Positions 7,585 through 12,858 of a DNA stretch of 32,753 bases are shown in pieces; the stretch's first letter is position 1; every line of letters starts with the position of its first letter. The notes beneath the pieces are model-generated. The model was not told the origin of the DNA. It saw nothing but the letters and a program-made list of their open reading frames with translations, and ran no database searches. Origin of the DNA: an uncultured Eubacteriales bacterium (GTDB lineage Bacteria; Bacillota; Clostridia; Oscillospirales; Oscillospiraceae); contig CAUABY010000002.1 of the NCBI GenBank assembly GCA_958427375.1, positions 1 through 32,753 on the forward strand, written 5' to 3'. The translations under genes were made by a program, and so were the position numbers.

Positions 7585-7799
7585 GCCGTCTCCTCCTTGA
7601 TGGGGCAGGCGGCAATGTCAATCTCATATGCGCTCTCGTCGTCCTTGCTGGGAACAGCGTTGATGCGGCTGACCTTGTACTTGCCATATGCGTCCATCAT
7701 CAGCTCATCTTCCTTGTCGAAATCCGTTATGCTTCCATTCCAGCCTATGTACAAGGTCTTTGCGTCAGTCAATACCGCTACTGCGTCTCTTACTGTCAT
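7581..7799 (-). CDS. Hypothetical protein, 72 aa, coupled to the BRO-type gene
   Basis: Not recognised. It starts at ATG 7799 behind AAGGAG and shares an ATGA overlap with the BRO-type antirepressor, so the two are translated together. The sequence begins MTVRDAVAVLTDAKTLYIGW and ends in an acidic EIDIAACPIKEETA; no membrane segment or clear DNA-binding motif is visible. It could be a small partner of the antirepressor or an excisionase-like factor, but nothing in the sequence proves either. The 126 bases upstream (7800-7925) hold its ribosome binding site and a long hairpin; no confident promoter was found. Confidence 0.65.
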   Translation of the reverse strand: MTVRDAVAVLTDAKTLYIGWNGSITDFDKEDELMMDAYGKYKVSRINAVPSKDDESAYEIDIAACPIKEETA

Positions 7800-7881
7800 A
7801 AATATTTCTCCTTATAAAAAAATGTTTACAAGGAGTGTCCACTGTGATAAAATATTTAATAAGTGGATTACTCCGCTTCTC

Positions 7882-7936
7882 AAATAAACATTTTGCTCTT
7901 TCTTTGGACGGACGGAGCGAAATGTTTATTTTTTTT
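7882..7936. terminator. Long inverted repeat with T-run, probable bidirectional terminator
   Basis: Two 17-base arms, 7882-7898 and 7915-7931, are complementary at 16 of 17 positions, with a 16-base loop. On the plus strand the right arm runs into eight T's (7929-7936), a textbook terminator; on the minus strand the T's are within the stem. The stop codon of the RHH gene (7926-7928) lies in the right arm. On the minus strand it would end the RHH transcript; on the plus strand it would block antisense transcription into that gene. Confidence 0.6.
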
Positions 7937-8099
7937 CGGTCAAAAGAATGTCTATCCCCCTACGTACCGCCTCAGCTTTTGTTATTCCGTGTTGAGTACA
8001 ATAAGCAAGAAGCCTATCATGCGTCACATCGTCCAATCTCACCTTCAGGTCGTTGGACTTTGGGGATAATGCTTTTGGCCTGCCCATTTTGGCACTCAA
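7926..8099 (-). CDS. Ribbon-helix-helix (CopG/Arc-like) transcriptional regulator, 57 aa
   Basis: A short DNA-binding protein. The conceptual translation begins SAKMGRPKALSPKSN, continues DLKVRLDDVTHDRLLAYC and ends GITKAEAVRRGIDILLTEKK. This is the ribbon-helix-helix layout: an MGRPK opening, a strand (LKVRLD) that contacts the major groove, helix A, a turn with G-I-T-K, and helix B (AEAVRRGIDILL). The start is TTG 8099, with AGGAGG 9 bases ahead; ATG 8087 is 21 bases from it and less likely. Its promoter contains a perfect 12-bp inverted repeat, the expected arrangement for an autoregulated RHH repressor. It is a separate unit between the lipoprotein terminator and a terminator-like hairpin. 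A 102-codon open frame exists antisense to it, but this reading is much the better supported. Confidence 0.82.
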   Translation of the reverse strand: MSAKMGRPKALSPKSNDLKVRLDDVTHDRLLAYCTQHGITKAEAVRRGIDILLTEKK

Positions 8100-8117
8100 A
8101 TATTTTTTCCCTCCTTA

Positions 8118-8160
8118 TTTTTGAGTTCCCAAAAGTATATTAGCATTTGGAACTCAAAAA
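8118..8160. promoter_or_regulatory. Perfect 12-bp inverted repeat, candidate RHH operator
   Basis: TTTTTGAGTTCC (8118-8129) is exactly repeated in reverse complement as GGAACTCAAAAA (8149-8160), 19 bases apart. One arm lies between the -35 and -10 of the RHH promoter and the other just downstream of the -10, next to the ribosome binding site. Binding of an RHH tetramer to both arms would occlude RNA polymerase. Centre-to-centre distance of the arms is 31 bp, about three helical turns, so both arms face the same side of the DNA. Confidence 0.7.
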
Positions 8161-8165
8161 GTCAA
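8137..8165 (-). promoter_or_regulatory. Promoter of the RHH gene
   Basis: On the minus strand, TTGACT (8165-8160) and TAATAT (8142-8137) are separated by exactly 17 bases, close to the vegetative consensus. The transcript would start about 30 bases before the TTG start codon at 8099. The element lies inside the inverted repeat at 8118-8160. Confidence 0.72.
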
Positions 8166-8168
8166 TAC

Positions 8169-8202
8169 CTTTTTTAAAAATTCGCCCCGTAAAAACGGGG
8201 CG
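8169..8202 (-). terminator. Rho-independent terminator of the lipoprotein gene
   Basis: CGCCCCGT (8183-8190) pairs perfectly with ACGGGGCG (8195-8202) around an AAAA loop. On the minus strand the stem is followed by a TTTTT run and more A/T (8169-8182). It lies 8 bases after the lipoprotein stop and just before the RHH promoter. Confidence 0.85.
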
Positions 8203-8209
8203 TTTATTG

Positions 8210-9202
8210 TTAATCGAGATAATCACTTACTTTCATGCCATCTATGTAAGCAATGAGCGTGTTTTCAGTGTTTACATCATTCAGGAGCGCTACCATAATA
8301 GAACAGTCGTCGAGTTCAAACAGAGCGGCTGAATTGCATAAGATTGTGCATAAATCTTTAGTAGATTTGTCCATGCTGTCATGCGTTTTCGTGCTACCGT
8401 TCAGCTGCTCGCGGGTCATGGTTTCTGCCATACCATCGAAAGTCAGCCACACGATAACCGAATCTTCACTTGTTTGGATTTCATAGCAATTCTTCAAAAT
8501 TTCTTCGGAATCAAGTATTTGCTTTGCTACATCTGCCACATCGGACGTGGAATATTTAGATTTTACGCCACTATTTGGTTTTGAAGAGTTTGAAGAAGGC
8601 GTGGGAGTAGAAGTAATAGAAGAATTTGAGGCGTTTGTGGTTTCTGTTACTCCTTCGCATTCGCCGTTGTACGCTGCTTTTGAAGCGTCATAAACGCAAA
8701 GAAGTCCATTTCCAGAAACTGTTCTTCCTATACTATCAGTGCTAAGGCCACTTTCATACGCGACTTGGGTGTCACCAGCGTAACGCCCATCTGCGTCATA
8801 ATAATCAAACAACACCGAAATCCAATCATCAGCGTTTGCATCGACGGAAACAATTTCCCCTCGGAAGAACAGAAACATCCCGTCATAGTCGTAGTAAGAT
8901 GATTGCGTGTTCTGGCACTTCACATAGGCATCCAGAACCTTGATGTGCCAACCATTGGAGATTATAACATCTGGACATTCAACAGGAATTTCTTCATTGC
9001 TGGCGTTCGCTTTAGGTGAATTTTCAGTGGTAGCCTGTTTTAACACCTCGTTTTCTTGCCTTAAAGCATCAACTTCCGTCAACAATTCTTCGTTCTTTGC
9101 TTCAAGTTCCGATAATCGTTCTTCAATCTCCGCGTTTGAACCGCACCCGCACAGAGAAAACGCCATAGCCAGAGCAAGGATAAGTGCAAGGATTTTCTTC
9201 AT
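8210..9202 (-). CDS. Phage-encoded lipoprotein, candidate superinfection-exclusion or conversion protein
   Basis: A 330-residue exported lipoprotein. The N-terminus has MKK, a hydrophobic core (ILALILALAMAFS) and a lipobox LCGC, giving lipidation at Cys20. Residues about 24-58 are a heptad-rich coiled coil (IEERLSELEAKNEELLTEVD). A globular domain follows, then a Ser/Thr/Asn/Pro-rich linker at about 190-217 and a C-terminal domain of about 110 residues (TSDVADVAKQILDSEEI, SVIVWLTFDG) that I cannot assign. The start ATG 9202 has AGGAGG. It has its own probable promoter and a strong terminator, so it is a separate unit in the lysogeny region. Lipoproteins between integrase and repressor genes in some temperate phages (for example Ltp of TP-J34) block DNA entry of related phages; position and topology fit, but there is no sequence proof. 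Confidence 0.85.
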   Translation of the reverse strand: MKKILALILALAMAFSLCGCGSNAEIEERLSELEAKNEELLTEVDALRQENEVLKQATTENSPKANASNEEIPVECPDVIISNGWHIKVLDAYVKCQNTQSSYYDYDGMFLFFRGEIVSVDANADDWISVLFDYYDADGRYAGDTQVAYESGLSTDSIGRTVSGNGLLCVYDASKAAYNGECEGVTETTNASNSSITSTPTPSSNSSKPNSGVKSKYSTSDVADVAKQILDSEEILKNCYEIQTSEDSVIVWLTFDGMAETMTREQLNGSTKTHDSMDKSTKDLCTILCNSAALFELDDCSIMVALLNDVNTENTLIAYIDGMKVSDYLD

Positions 9203-9224
9203 TCCATTTGCCTCCTATATTTTT

Positions 9225-9273
9225 TCTTGGGTTCAAGATATTTACAGTGTATCATATATCCGCGAAAAAGCAA
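9225..9273 (-). promoter_or_regulatory. Probable promoter region of the lipoprotein gene
   Basis: On the minus strand TTGCTT (9273-9268) and TACACT (9251-9246) are 16 bases apart, a moderate match to a vegetative promoter, placed after the terminator of the upstream unit and about 45 bases before the start codon. Between it and the AGGAGG site is a short palindrome, TCTTG (9225-9229) and CAAGA (9234-9238), which could bind a regulator. The need for a separate promoter follows from the upstream terminator. The rest of 9203-9322 holds no gene. Confidence 0.4.
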
Positions 9274-9310
9274 GAAAAACCATGAGCGCAGAGCGCCCGC
9301 TCTCCGTCAT
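9271..9310 (-). terminator. Probable terminator of the repressor/LAGLIDADG-like operon
   Basis: On the minus strand the segment ATGACGGAGAGC (9310-9299) pairs with GCTCTGCGCTCAT (9294-9282) around GGGC, with one mismatch and one bulged base. It is followed by GGTTTTTC (9281-9274) and further T's. It lies 13 bases after the stop of the LAGLIDADG-like gene. The stem is imperfect, so some read-through into the lipoprotein gene is possible. Confidence 0.55.
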
Positions 9311-9322
9311 TCCGGGCTATAT

Positions 9323-9868
9323 TCATTCCTCTTTACCTAAAAGCTCATTCCATTTTTTCCACACATTTTCGTTGCGGGGATAGCCGTCTATATAGCTCAG
9401 AACATCCCGCACCTCGCGGCTACTTTGATAATACAGGGCACATGTGCGGCCTACATAGCCGCCCGCAATGGACGAGGAGATGTGTTGTATGCGCTTCTGT
9501 TTGGCCGGGAGGATGCTTTGCAGAAATTCCAAGTCACGCTCTGCCCCGTAGATGCGCAGGCGCAGATAATGGGTGCCCTTTTTGCGAGTAGCCCAGTCTA
9601 ATGTGCTTTGAAGCTCAATAAAAGCCCGTGCAAAGCCTTGTGCATCTTCAACATCAGACAGCGCGGGCTTAGTGACGTGCGGGCTTTTAATTGCCCAAAA
9701 GTCCTTGCCGCCATCGGTACGGGTTTGGAGATATGGCCGCTTCGGTGAAAAGACATCGGCCACCGCATCTATATAGTGCTTGTCAATATTCCTCACGCAG
9801 AAGCGGTCATCCTGCTGTGAGCCGACGAGGTACAGTATACCCTGCTGATAGCCCGTCATTGCGGTCAT
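9323..9868 (-). CDS. LAGLIDADG-like domain protein, coupled to the repressor
   Basis: A 181-residue protein with what look like two LAGLIDADG-type repeats. Repeat 1: GILYLVGSQQDDRFCVRNID then FWAIKSPHV. Repeat 2: FARAFIELQSTLDW, LRLRIYGAERDLEFLQSILP, then a C-terminal YIDGYPRN and WKKWNEL. The patterns G-x-L-x-x-x-G, R-A-F-I-E and LRxRIYG with the following L-x-x-L-Q are typical of this fold. In repeat 2 the position equivalent to the catalytic acid of LAGLIDADG appears to be Gln (FIELQ), and repeat 1 also lacks a clear acid, so nuclease activity is doubtful. The start ATG 9868 overlaps the repressor stop as ATGA. A DNA-binding role next to a repressor, as in the WhiA type of regulator, is possible. 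Family assignment is by pattern only. Confidence 0.65.
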   Translation of the reverse strand: MTAMTGYQQGILYLVGSQQDDRFCVRNIDKHYIDAVADVFSPKRPYLQTRTDGGKDFWAIKSPHVTKPALSDVEDAQGFARAFIELQSTLDWATRKKGTHYLRLRIYGAERDLEFLQSILPAKQKRIQHISSSIAGGYVGRTCALYYQSSREVRDVLSYIDGYPRNENVWKKWNELLGKEE

Positions 9869-10785
9869 TTCTTGTCTACCAATATTACCGAGCCGTACTC
9901 GTCCATTATGTCCTTGGCATCAACGCCCAGCGCGTCAGCTATACGCTTGGGCATATATTTTGCCGCGTTTTCGAGCGTGGAGAAGCATTTTTCGTAGTTC
10001 TGCAACTGCCTCACGCTCACCTGCGCAGCCTCCGCAAGCTGTTTCTGTGTCATACCCTTGCTCTTGCGTATTGCGGCTATGGCAGTCGTTTTATTAAGGG
10101 TTCTGAAATAGCCCCTTGCCTTATAGAACCCAAGCGGCCAGCTATCATAGTCCGCCTTGGGGTTTTCGGCAACCACTGTGGTAAAGTCCGATATTCTCTC
10201 CATGAGCCGCATGGTTTCCTTGTCAGACTTGGGGCGGCAGCGGCAAAGCTCTTTCCTGCCAACCTCGATGTATTTGAGAGGAGTGCGCGATATGGTAGGA
10301 AATCTTTGCAATATTATGCCCGTCAGATAGGCCTCCGGCCATTGACTGTGGTATTCTGCTATGCAGTCAATCAGGGCGAGGGCGCCGCCGTAGCAGAGGT
10401 ACGGGCGTTCCAGCCATTCGTCGTTGAACGGGTTGTTGAAATTATCCTTCGTGCTGTCAGACACAAGCTCAACGTCGAAACGCTCCGGGCAGTCAGCTTT
10501 CTCCGCGATAATAGTCACTGTGTACTCTTTCACAGGGTCATCATCCGGGCTGTAGCCTATAAGCGTGTCACTGCCAGTCGCGCCGATGTGGAGAACGACT
10601 CCGGCGACTTCCTCGCTGTATTCACCCCAAACGTAGTGTAGGGTATAGCCCGCCGCATTGCCGAGTTTGCGCTTGTCGGCTATCTTGTCAAAATCTTTTT
10701 CTACAGCATCTTTGATGCTCTCCCCCTCAATATATAACTCCGAGAACTCTCTGACCTTATACTTTTTCACAGTAAACGCCTCCAT
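9865..10785 (-). CDS. Candidate phage repressor with C-terminal XRE helix-turn-helix
   Basis: Likely lysogeny repressor, 306 residues. The DNA-binding domain is at the C-terminus, about residues 233-293: AAIRKSKGMTQKQLAEAA, QVSVRQLQNYEK, then a short insertion and RIADALGVDAKDIM, a standard XRE helix-turn-helix. The first 230 residues (opening MEAFTVKKYKVREFSELYIE, later LERPYLCYGGALALIDCIAE) are not a LexA-type S24 peptidase and I do not recognise them; they may be a ligand-sensing or dimerising domain. The start ATG 10785 has AAGGGA upstream. The gene has a consensus promoter overlapped by palindromes that are natural operators for an autoregulated repressor. It is coupled to the LAGLIDADG-like gene. 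The lack of a peptidase domain argues against simple RecA-driven self-cleavage, so induction may depend on an antirepressor or a ligand. Confidence 0.78.
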   Translation of the reverse strand: MEAFTVKKYKVREFSELYIEGESIKDAVEKDFDKIADKRKLGNAAGYTLHYVWGEYSEEVAGVVLHIGATGSDTLIGYSPDDDPVKEYTVTIIAEKADCPERFDVELVSDSTKDNFNNPFNDEWLERPYLCYGGALALIDCIAEYHSQWPEAYLTGIILQRFPTISRTPLKYIEVGRKELCRCRPKSDKETMRLMERISDFTTVVAENPKADYDSWPLGFYKARGYFRTLNKTTAIAAIRKSKGMTQKQLAEAAQVSVRQLQNYEKCFSTLENAAKYMPKRIADALGVDAKDIMDEYGSVILVDKK

Positions 10786-10813
10786 ATTAATTTTTTCCCT
10801 TGCCTACGCTTTT

Positions 10814-10842
10814 ATAATACTGCAATATTGCGTATTTGTCAA
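10814..10842 (-). promoter_or_regulatory. Repressor promoter
   Basis: On the minus strand TTGACA (10842-10837) and TATTAT (10819-10814) are 17 bases apart: a consensus -35, a near-consensus -10 and optimal spacing. Transcription would start around 10807, about 20 bases before the repressor start codon. The spacer contains the palindrome GCAATATTGC (10822-10831). Confidence 0.88.
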
Positions 10843-10876
10843 CACGAAATATTGCGCTTTCAAAAAAGCGCAATAT
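10822..10876. promoter_or_regulatory. Repressor operator cluster
   Basis: The 10-bp palindrome GCAATATTGC (10822-10831) fills the promoter spacer. Just upstream of the -35 is a larger perfect inverted repeat with 12-bp arms, 10849-10860 and 10865-10876, separated by CAAA; its arms read ATATTGCGCTTT and AAAGCGCAATAT and carry the same ATATTGC core. The shared core in three positions around one promoter is what is expected of operators for a single dimeric regulator, most simply the repressor itself. A further partial match, GCAATATT, occurs inside the repressor gene at 10308-10315. Confidence 0.75.
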
Positions 10877-10900
10877 CGACTTTTGAGCCAGAGGTGTGGG

Positions 10901-10932
10901 CAAAATAAAAGGGCGGGAGCTGCCTCCCGTCC
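10901..10932 (-). terminator. Rho-independent terminator of the late operon
   Basis: GGGCGGGAG (10911-10919) pairs with CTCCCGTCC (10924-10932), one mismatch, CTGC loop. On the minus strand it is followed by TTTTATTTTG (10910-10901). It lies 24 bases past the last late gene and separates the late operon from the repressor promoter. Confidence 0.85.
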
Positions 10933-10955
10933 TAATAATTTATTCCGCTACTTGC

Positions 10956-11378
10956 TCAAATAAAATCGTGCTTTTGCAAACGGTCGTCGTACACCCGGTT
11001 AATATTGGCTATGGCGTGTGTCGCCCGGTTGTTTTTATAATCGGTATGGGCTTTGCAATACTTTTCATAGTCATCTATATCCGCCAGCACGTCTATAAAG
11101 TCCTCTTTAGTGTGAGGAATATCACGTATGAGTTCATTGTTGAAGCGCAAAATATGGGTGCGGTGAGTGTCCGCATTGCGCTCATCGTCAACGCGTATAT
11201 GCTCGTCGAGCTTTTCGCGGGTTTGCTTCAACTCTTCAAGCACGTCCGCATTTATCGCTCTGCCGATTGCTTTCGCGATAGCCGACCACGGGTTGACTTT
11301 TATCGGAGATATTTCAACCACGGTAGCCAGCGCTACCACAATTCCAACTATTGCTTCAATAATCTGCTGATTGCTCAT
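10956..11378 (-). CDS. Holin-like phage protein
   Basis: Last gene of the late operon, 140 residues. The N-terminus carries one hydrophobic segment (IIEAIVGIVVALATVVEI, about residues 6-23), then PIKVNPWSAIAKAIGRAIN, a charged coiled coil (LEELKQTREKLDEHI) and a C-terminal region (LADIDDYEKYCKAHTDYKNN, AIANINRVYDD) that I recognise as common in Clostridia phages immediately beside the endolysin. It is often annotated as a holin or holin-associated protein; experimental support for that is limited. The start ATG 11378 overlaps the endolysin stop as ATGA, which rules out the longer upstream start. A holin would form membrane lesions to release the endolysin. Confidence 0.72.
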   Translation of the reverse strand: MSNQQIIEAIVGIVVALATVVEISPIKVNPWSAIAKAIGRAINADVLEELKQTREKLDEHIRVDDERNADTHRTHILRFNNELIRDIPHTKEDFIDVLADIDDYEKYCKAHTDYKNNRATHAIANINRVYDDRLQKHDFI

Positions 11379-12100
11379 AGATATATCACCCCCCTCAGAA
11401 GTGCCATCCAAGTATCGCCGCCGACTTCTCCATCAGCGTCAAGGCCAAAACTCGCCTGATACTCTTTTACTGCTTGCGCTGTTTGTTCTCCGTAATCGCC
11501 ATCAATGCTGCCCGCCGAAAAGCCGCGCGCCACAAGTAGCGTCTGCACAGCGGTGACGGCGGGTTCGCTCATGCCCACCTTGAGAAGAGGGAGTTTGACG
11601 CTGTAGAAGTATGTAGGCTTGGTCGGCTTGTCCGGTGCTTCTGCCAGCTCCCCATCGGCGGTGTACCTGAGCACATAGTCCCATGGATAATTGCGGTAGG
11701 GGCGCACGTAGAACTCACGCCCGGTCTGGTCTCCCGGCTGTCCGCCTGTCGTGCCCCCAAACTCGTTGATGGATGCTTCAACCTCCATCCCCCCGCCGCA
11801 GTACATGGCCGTGTGATGGCGCACATTTAACATCACATCGCCTCGCTGTAGCCCTGTGCCGGTATTAAAGTCAACACTGTTAGTCACATCATCAAATCCG
11901 CAGCGCAGAAACACGCCGCGCATATTGCCGGTGTACGTTGCACCGTTGGTCTTTACCGGCACGCCCGCCTTTTCCCACGCGCTTATCACCGCGCTGGAAC
12001 AGTCATAGTCCTGCCCCCAGCGGTTGCCTTGGTCATAGCCGTGGCTGTCGTCTGCTGCCCACGCCTCCATCTGGCGCGTTGCAAGCTCTATCTTGCTCAT
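11375..12100 (-). CDS. Endolysin: cysteine-peptidase-like amidase with peptidoglycan-binding domain
   Basis: Cell-wall hydrolase of 241 residues for host lysis. The N-terminal catalytic domain (about 1-150) resembles the phage peptidoglycan hydrolase/NlpC-P60 group: QDYDCSSAVISAWEKAG with the nucleophile Cys34, and GDVMLNVRHHTAMY with the catalytic His at 95 or 96. A linker rich in Pro and Lys (APDKPTKPTYF) leads to a peptidoglycan-binding domain at about 168-238 (AVTAVQTLLVARGF, IDGDYGEQTAQAVKEYQASF). No signal peptide is seen, in agreement with a holin-dependent enzyme. The start has GGAGGAGG upstream. It is translationally coupled to the holin-like gene that follows, the reverse of the more usual holin-first order. 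Confidence 0.9.
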   Translation of the reverse strand: MSKIELATRQMEAWAADDSHGYDQGNRWGQDYDCSSAVISAWEKAGVPVKTNGATYTGNMRGVFLRCGFDDVTNSVDFNTGTGLQRGDVMLNVRHHTAMYCGGGMEVEASINEFGGTTGGQPGDQTGREFYVRPYRNYPWDYVLRYTADGELAEAPDKPTKPTYFYSVKLPLLKVGMSEPAVTAVQTLLVARGFSAGSIDGDYGEQTAQAVKEYQASFGLDADGEVGGDTWMALLRGVIYL

Positions 12101-12141
12101 ATTACTCCTCCTCCGTTAAAAGTCCGCTATACTGCCTTTCG

Positions 12142-12573
12142 TCATCCTCCATTGACTGCCTCCACGTATGTACCGACCAGCTCCGCCAGTGCATACGCAA
12201 GCGGTATACCGCTGTCGCGCCAGCAACTGTACAGCTTGCCGCCCTGCGTGTAGTACTTGCCGTTGACAAGTTCCATCGGCGGTACCCACGGGATGGGGTC
12301 GTCTATCGTGCCGCTGTGCGCCTCGTCTATCGCTGTGTAGAGCGAGGCAGTTTCTACGCCCGGCACCCACTTGGCGGAAAACGTGTGCTCTGAGCGTACC
12401 TTGTACAGCGTATCGCCGTGGCGAAAACGCTGTCCGACCGTTGCCGCTGTGCCTATAAGGCTTGTCCACGTTGGGAATATAGCCTTGGCCTTGACGGCCT
12501 GTATATCCGTCAGCATCCCCGCCGCGCTGTCAATCGCGGCCTTGAGCGCTCTCGCGCTGTCAATGTAGCTCAT
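12142..12573 (-). CDS. Tail appendage protein with carbohydrate-binding-like module
   Basis: A 143-residue protein at the end of the tail-fibre cluster. The N-terminus is helical (SARALKAAIDSAAGM). The rest, FRHGDTLYKVRSEHTFSAKW then PIPWVPPMELVNGKYYTQGG and GKLYSCWRDSG, resembles the short Trp/Tyr-rich modules related to chitin-binding CBM5/12 domains that are found in phage tail proteins. The start ATG 12573 overlaps the preceding stop as ATGA and has GGGGGTGA ahead, so the longer upstream frame is rejected. It probably helps bind the host surface; the ligand is unknown. Confidence 0.7.
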   Translation of the reverse strand: MSYIDSARALKAAIDSAAGMLTDIQAVKAKAIFPTWTSLIGTAATVGQRFRHGDTLYKVRSEHTFSAKWVPGVETASLYTAIDEAHSGTIDDPIPWVPPMELVNGKYYTQGGKLYSCWRDSGIPLAYALAELVGTYVEAVNGG

Positions 12574-12857
12574 GCGTTCACCCCCAAAATTGCAAGAGCG
12601 GCCTGAGTTTCTGCAAGCAGATGTCTTTCGTAATCGCGTTGCGCCGCGTCCAGCTCTTGCCAGTCCTTCCAAGGGGCTATCATCTCGCCGCTAAACTCTG
12701 CTCCGTCCTCTCGCGTCCACGTCTCCCCAGCAGGAATATAGCGGTAGCCCTCGATGTATTCAGGGCATTTGTCGGCGAAAGCATCGGTCTCTATTGGGGT
12801 TAGCCCCTCCCCAGGAGCAACATGGCATTTAAAATCTGCATTTAAATATATCGGCAT
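12570..12857 (-). CDS. Small tail-region protein, 95 aa
   Basis: Not assigned to a family. The sequence opens MPIYLNADFKCHVAPGEGLT and has an aromatic, acidic middle (YIEGYRYIPAGETWTREDG) and a helical C-terminus (DYERHLLAETQAALAILG). It starts one base before the upstream gene's stop region ends (ATG 12857) with GGAGCG as ribosome binding site, and is coupled to the next gene by ATGA. Genes of this size in this place often encode small fibre-associated or fibre-chaperone proteins, as in the XkdX position; that is an inference from position. Confidence 0.68.
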   Translation of the reverse strand: MPIYLNADFKCHVAPGEGLTPIETDAFADKCPEYIEGYRYIPAGETWTREDGAEFSGEMIAPWKDWQELDAAQRDYERHLLAETQAALAILGVNA

Positions 12858-12858
12858 T

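Noticed and set aside
7264..7887. A 207-codon plus-strand open frame opposite the BRO-type gene.
   Set aside because: It is antisense to a clear BRO-N antirepressor and shows no family similarity.
7835..8143. A plus-strand 102-codon open frame with an AAGGAG-like site.
   Set aside because: It is antisense to the RHH gene, and the RHH reading has a family-typical protein, a consensus promoter and an operator. The plus-strand product has no recognisable feature.
9225..9238. TCTTGGGTTCAAGA, which resembles a tRNA T-loop and so a possible attachment site.
   Set aside because: No further tRNA-like sequence surrounds it. It is a short palindrome ahead of the lipoprotein gene and is far from int; I do not call attP.
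9691..10641. A 316-codon plus-strand open frame across the repressor and LAGLIDADG-like genes.
   Set aside because: It is antisense to two coupled genes with a strong promoter; Arg/His/Val-rich composition without a domain.
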